A DNA stretch of 24,158 bases from Apostichopus parvimensis (Eukaryota; Echinodermata; Holothuroidea; Aspidochirotida; Stichopodidae). Positions 20,214 through 24,158 of the stretch are shown in pieces; position 1 is the first letter of the stretch; each line of letters opens with the position of its first letter. The notes beneath the pieces were generated by a model. That model was not told the DNA's origin and did no database searches. It saw only the letters and a list, made by a program, of their open reading frames with translations. The position numbers and the translations under genes were made by a program. The stretch spans positions 1-24,158 of the forward strand of contig KN884456.1 in NCBI GenBank assembly GCA_000934455.1. The letters are read 5' to 3'.

Positions 20214-20483
20214 GTATGTATATATGTGTGTATGTATGCGTGTATGTATGTATGTATGTATTTTAAATCCTCCTGCAAGCAGGAACTCGCGAGGAAGACT
20301 CATTGGCTTATCAAAGCCGCAAGCTGACCGAAGTCAGTCTCTTAGATTCATATTTAACGTCCATGATTATGAATTGTCAATTGTCAACAACTCTGTAACT
20401 GTGCGACATACATTAATCTTGGAGTGACTCGAACTGGGGACCTTATGATTGGAAGGCACCGGTGTTAACCACTGAGAGTGTAC
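20214..20483 (-). mobile_element. tRNA-derived SINE, minus strand
   Basis: Read on the minus strand it starts with a tRNA-like head: an A-box-like ctcagtggttaacaccgg (20459-20476) and a B-box gttcgagtc (20426-20434), with an anticodon-stem-like cctt/aagg between them. A body of about 150 bases follows, with small stems such as ctgac-ttcg-gtcag. The 3' end runs into a (TACA)n tail, seen on the + strand as TATG repeats at 20214-20262. The order of polymerase III promoter, body and simple-repeat tail is that of a SINE. I found no clear target-site duplication and cannot name the family. Confidence 0.75.
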
Positions 20484-22357
20484 GTTCATGATCAAAGTAA
20501 CAAAGCCGTATCATTCTTAATGTTTTAAGAGATTATATAGTGGAAGCTCTATCTATGGTTACAGTTATATGCAACTTGTTAAATATCTTCTTCCAAAGGT
20601 CGTCATTGTACAAATATATAGTCTATAGTCCATGGTTAACATTACAGTATTTTACCAGAAAGTAAATTTCTCAATCCCCCGTACAAGTTTTAAAAGATAG
20701 AATTCATCATCTTCCCCGATAAACCCACCCGTTTACCAACAGCAAGATCACAGCGAGTCATCGATGGCACGGCAATAACCTATAATATGCCAGTATATAC
20801 ATACTCACATAGCACCACCAACAGCAACACATAGCCTATCCAATAATAACACTATGACAGATGATAATGGTAGTCACTCAAACGTAACCGGAAGCGTTTT
20901 GTCTCATTAAATTATCCAATAAGAAATTCACTTCCGCGATAAATTTTCTCAAAATATCTGTATAGTTTGCTTTCAATTTTAGTACATTGCTTTAAGGAAA
21001 GAAATTTGCTCTCGTAATAAAAGCGTCGAGAGGGCAAAAAGTATCGTGCATAATAGGATCAATATCGATTCAATAGACTCATCGTCTCCCATGGGAGGCC
21101 AAAAAGGAAATTATTCAAACTGACGTTAAAGATGTTTGCTTAACAATCAATATTTCGCTACTCCCGTCAGGGCAAACTAAATGCACCTGAGGTATCAGTT
21201 ATATATGCTGTCTTCAGTTTGAAGAAGAATCTCAAAACAGTTTAAATAGTTCATTTCCAGTTGCTAATGTTAGTTGCAATGAGTGTACCACTGGGAAAAG
21301 TTACGTTTTAGCGATAAAGAAATCTGATTGGTTGGCTAACGTTATACGTCAAGGAAAATAACCGGTTATGAAAATAAACATGTTTGGCATTTTCCTCACT
21401 GCCTATAATGGTACAATCCCTAAGGAAAGACGCATTTTGTGAATCAAACAGTCAATAACATGGAAACTATCTTGAATGTGTTAGCAGAACATTTAAGAAT
21501 AACATATAAGGCTATTTTAATACATTTTTTTTCATTTGCCTCATGAATGCTATCTAACGGGCTTCTTCTGATCTTAGCTCCATCTCATTCAAAGGGAGAG
21601 AGGTGAGAAGAAAAAAAAATCGTGTTTTATATTTTCAGTTTACATTAATTTTTTTTAAATGAATATGGACCACAGTCTGTAGCGAAATTAATTTAATTGA
21701 GATATTTAAGAAAGGAAACCCAATATCAATAGAGGAATCTGAAAATACTTCCATTCTGAGACTTAGGAAAGAAAGAGAAAGAGACGGCGCTATTTGTTAC
21801 GTCACTCAGAAATCACTCTTTGGTTATCAAATGCCAAACGTGACATATTTTACAACCACTCGTATCTATAGTATTTTATGTGATACAAGCCAACCGTATA
21901 CTATAATAAATATTGCAGGTGAAGGGGGAGTGGGAGGGGAGGGGGGAGCCTGGGAGTACTTTTGTTATTTCAACTTTACTATATGTTAATTATTTTGTGA
22001 GTCCCTTTGAAGTTGATAGCGTATAACCGTATTTACCGTAAAGAGTAAAACTTTTGCTTTTCAAACGCGCACGCGCACAATCGTTTATAGTTTTGCTGTA
22101 TTACTACACAACTACTATAAAAAGTCAGTTTTGATTGTCTAAAACCATTATTCATTTAATGTTTGGTTTTCTTTTCTTTTCGAGTTAAATAATTAAGAAT
22201 TATGGCTCAGGGGTGTACCGCTAATTTCCACTACATGTAGATGCACTCAGGCCCAGCATATAACAACCATCGAAGTTGGGTAACACTTCCATTGTAAAGA
22301 TGCCTTCCTTGGCAGTATATGGGAAACCATTTTAACATTTAGTCCGATACATATTTA
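20484..22357. other. Gene-free interval
   Basis: No supportable coding frames or RNA genes. It contains the G-rich motif at 21924-21946 and otherwise AT-rich sequence. Confidence 0.45.
21924..21946 (+). other. Putative G-quadruplex motif
   Basis: G-runs of five, three, four and six are separated by agt, a and a. This meets the usual four-run pattern with short loops. Confidence 0.5.
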
Positions 22358-22665
22358 AGATACCTCGAATTATTGTCAGATATCGAAATAAAACATCTCA
22401 TGTTTATGTAAAATATCTACAAAGCATGATAGATATCTTGACTCCATTGTCAAATATCTTAAAATCTCATATATTTTTTAGATGTCTGAATTAAAATTTC
22501 AGACATATGTATTAAGTTTAGCAGATGTATAAGCCTATCAGTCTCAAATTCTAATTCAGGCATATCGAATTTAGTTCCACAAATCTCAATAACAATTCCA
22601 TATATCATAACCGAAATTTACAAAAACATCTCAAGTCACATTTCAATTCAGATAATTATGTCTAA
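22358..22665. repeat. Degenerate tandem array with 20-21 bp period
   Basis: A/T-rich boxes of the type gatatct, acatct or gatgtct recur with ATC/GTC centres near 22382, 22395, 22415, 22435, 22456, 22484, 22505, 22527, 22564, 22583, 22604 and 22628. Most steps are 19-22 bases. Sequence between boxes is often aaattt-like. It reads as an old, strongly diverged minisatellite. Confidence 0.5.
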
Positions 22666-24158
22666 AATCTTTTCCGAACTAATCATAACGAACTCGCATT
22701 TCAAAGCCCGGATGTCATTTTAATCATATTTCAAGTTTTGTCCCGATTTTATGCATTGTTTATATAATCCTTCATAAATATCATCATCAAATTACACAAC
22801 TCTTCCGTCGTCTGTCTATCTATCAGTCTTCTCTGCAAATTAAAAAAAAATCTTCCCCTTCTCTGAAGCTCAAAATATTGAGACATTTTTTGTTTAAACT
22901 TTTAAGGAACTAACCTGAAGAGAGTTGACTCAATTCCTCTGATTGTGAATTTGATTTCATTGCCTCTGTCTCTGTTGAGTATACTATGTTGCCCTATGTA
23001 GTAAGACAAACTGTTTATGACGTCATCATTAACCCTTAGAGAGAAAAGGGAAAAGGTGTCTCTCCTATTTCCCTTAGGTAATTAAACAGTTCTTTCTCGT
23101 ATTCCTGCTGACGGTGGTGCAAATGGGCCATGTGTTGGCTTTTCTAAAGAAAAATCGAAACATTATCATTGAAGCTATACAAGAATGTATGAAGTAGTCA
23201 TTTTTTTGGGCAGAATTGTGTCTTTTTAACTGCGTTAAAACAAAACGCACATAATGCCAATCATCTATTTAAATTTAAATTTAGTTACAAGTCATAGCCA
23301 GACTTCTAGAAACCTGCAAAAAGTCCATCACATCACACACCAAATGTTATTACTCGGTCAAGAGACCAAGGGTTGGGGGCGGGAAGGGGGGGGCGACGGG
23401 ATCATTTTTCGGATCCCGATAGCTAGGCCACCGGGTCCCACGTTTGCCGTCTTCATCTTCCCTTATTTAGCCTCTAAAATATTGTTGAAAATAGCTTATT
23501 ATCTACCTCATATTTGCCAGGATTCCTCGTTAATTCCGGTCATCGGGCCCGTAGCCGGTATACTTGGCCCCAACCCAACCTCTCGTCAGGCCTGCCATGA
23601 GGTATAAGGGGCACAATGTGGAATATGAAAGCATATTATTCTATAGCCTACCTGACATATCTAATTGTTGGATGTTTTGGCAAACAGTAACATTTTCCTG
23701 ACGTTGATTATAGAGTCACTCCATTATTAACTCGAATGGTTCTGGTTTCAGTTGGAAAAATACCTACTTTTTGTAATTAAACATTAAGCAGATTTGTATT
23801 TTTCTTTAAAAAAAAAAAAATAACTTTTAGTAGGCTTTATGAGCAATAACCATTAAAGAACGGTGAAACCATGAGAGAAAAACAAGAAATTTCTACCATG
23901 CAAACATCAGGGTTATAAAGTTGACGAAACACAAATAACACTAACAAATTGAACCACATTACTGTCACAGTCAATAAGAAACGACAACCGACGGTACCAT
24001 AGAAAATAAAAAATATGAGCATGCATTTTATTAGAAAGTATTAACATTTATTTGGTAACTTTCATTTTACTTGTAAATGACTATTCCTCGCATGCTATCG
24101 TGACAAAAGAAAGAGAATCGTAACGTCATTGTGTTAAACTGTATACGCCCATTTGTTT
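22666..24158. other. Gene-free right flank
   Basis: No gene is supportable. A TGACGTCA is at 23018-23025, a G-rich motif at 23370-23393 and an A-run near 23808-23820. The frame at 23254-23607 runs through the G-rich tract and shows no domain I recognise. Confidence 0.45.
23370..23393 (+). other. Putative G-quadruplex motif
   Basis: G-runs of three, five, three and eight are separated by tt, c and aa, with another ggg downstream. Confidence 0.5.

Noticed and set aside
20418..20483. Functional minus-strand tRNA gene
   Set aside because: A and B boxes are present but the acceptor and T arms do not pair well, and it is joined to a SINE body and tail.
23254..23607. 117-codon frame
   Set aside because: It reads through a G-rich tract, with no motif or homology that I can see.

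Overview
This window looks like nuclear DNA of a marine invertebrate, most likely an echinoderm-type deuterostome (inference). It is AT-rich, with long non-coding stretches, many microsatellites, mononucleotide G/C runs, MITE-like and SINE-like repeats and splice-acceptor signals. There is no operon structure and there are no bacterial signals. The species cannot be named from the sequence alone.

The only convincing protein genes form a tandem, same-strand (+) cluster of sepiapterin-reductase-like short-chain dehydrogenases (SDRs). Three are intact: gene 1 at 1723-2544, gene 2 at 5939-6751 and gene 3 at 11219-12022. A decayed fourth copy lies at about 14922-15453, and a short relic of an SDR 3' end may sit at 2862-2904. 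Each intact gene is a single coding exon. Each is preceded by a good splice acceptor just upstream of the ATG, so all three probably have a 5' non-coding exon and a 5'UTR intron. Genes 2 and 3 are close paralogues (about 70% identical by hand alignment) and the pseudogene belongs to their clade; gene 1 is more diverged.

All three proteins keep the Rossmann TGxxxGxG motif and the Asn-Ser-Tyr-Lys catalytic set with the Ser-to-Tyr spacing of sepiapterin reductase. All three have lost the C-terminal aspartate that anchors the pterin in mammalian sepiapterin reductase, where they carry Leu, Arg or Ser. The cluster therefore looks like a lineage-specific expansion with changed substrate range, and I would not assume a role in tetrahydrobiopterin synthesis.

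The spaces between genes hold repeats. 3.0-4.0 kb has TTCGA-rich and gtcctcgg-rich repeats, a (TG)n repeat and a perfect 31-bp hairpin element. 7.97-8.1 kb is an 11-bp minisatellite. 8.2-10.9 kb has a dispersed repeat family, a direct duplication, ATT/GAT microsatellites and a possible LINE reverse-transcriptase fragment. 12.54-12.70 kb is a foldback element. 13.70-14.08 kb is a hAT-type MITE with a perfect 8-bp target-site duplication. 20.2-20.5 kb is a tRNA-derived SINE on the minus strand. 22.36-22.67 kb is a degenerate array with a 20-21 bp period. Apart from these, 15.5-24.2 kb shows no gene I can support. Seven perfect TGACGTCA (CRE-type) palindromes are scattered across the window.
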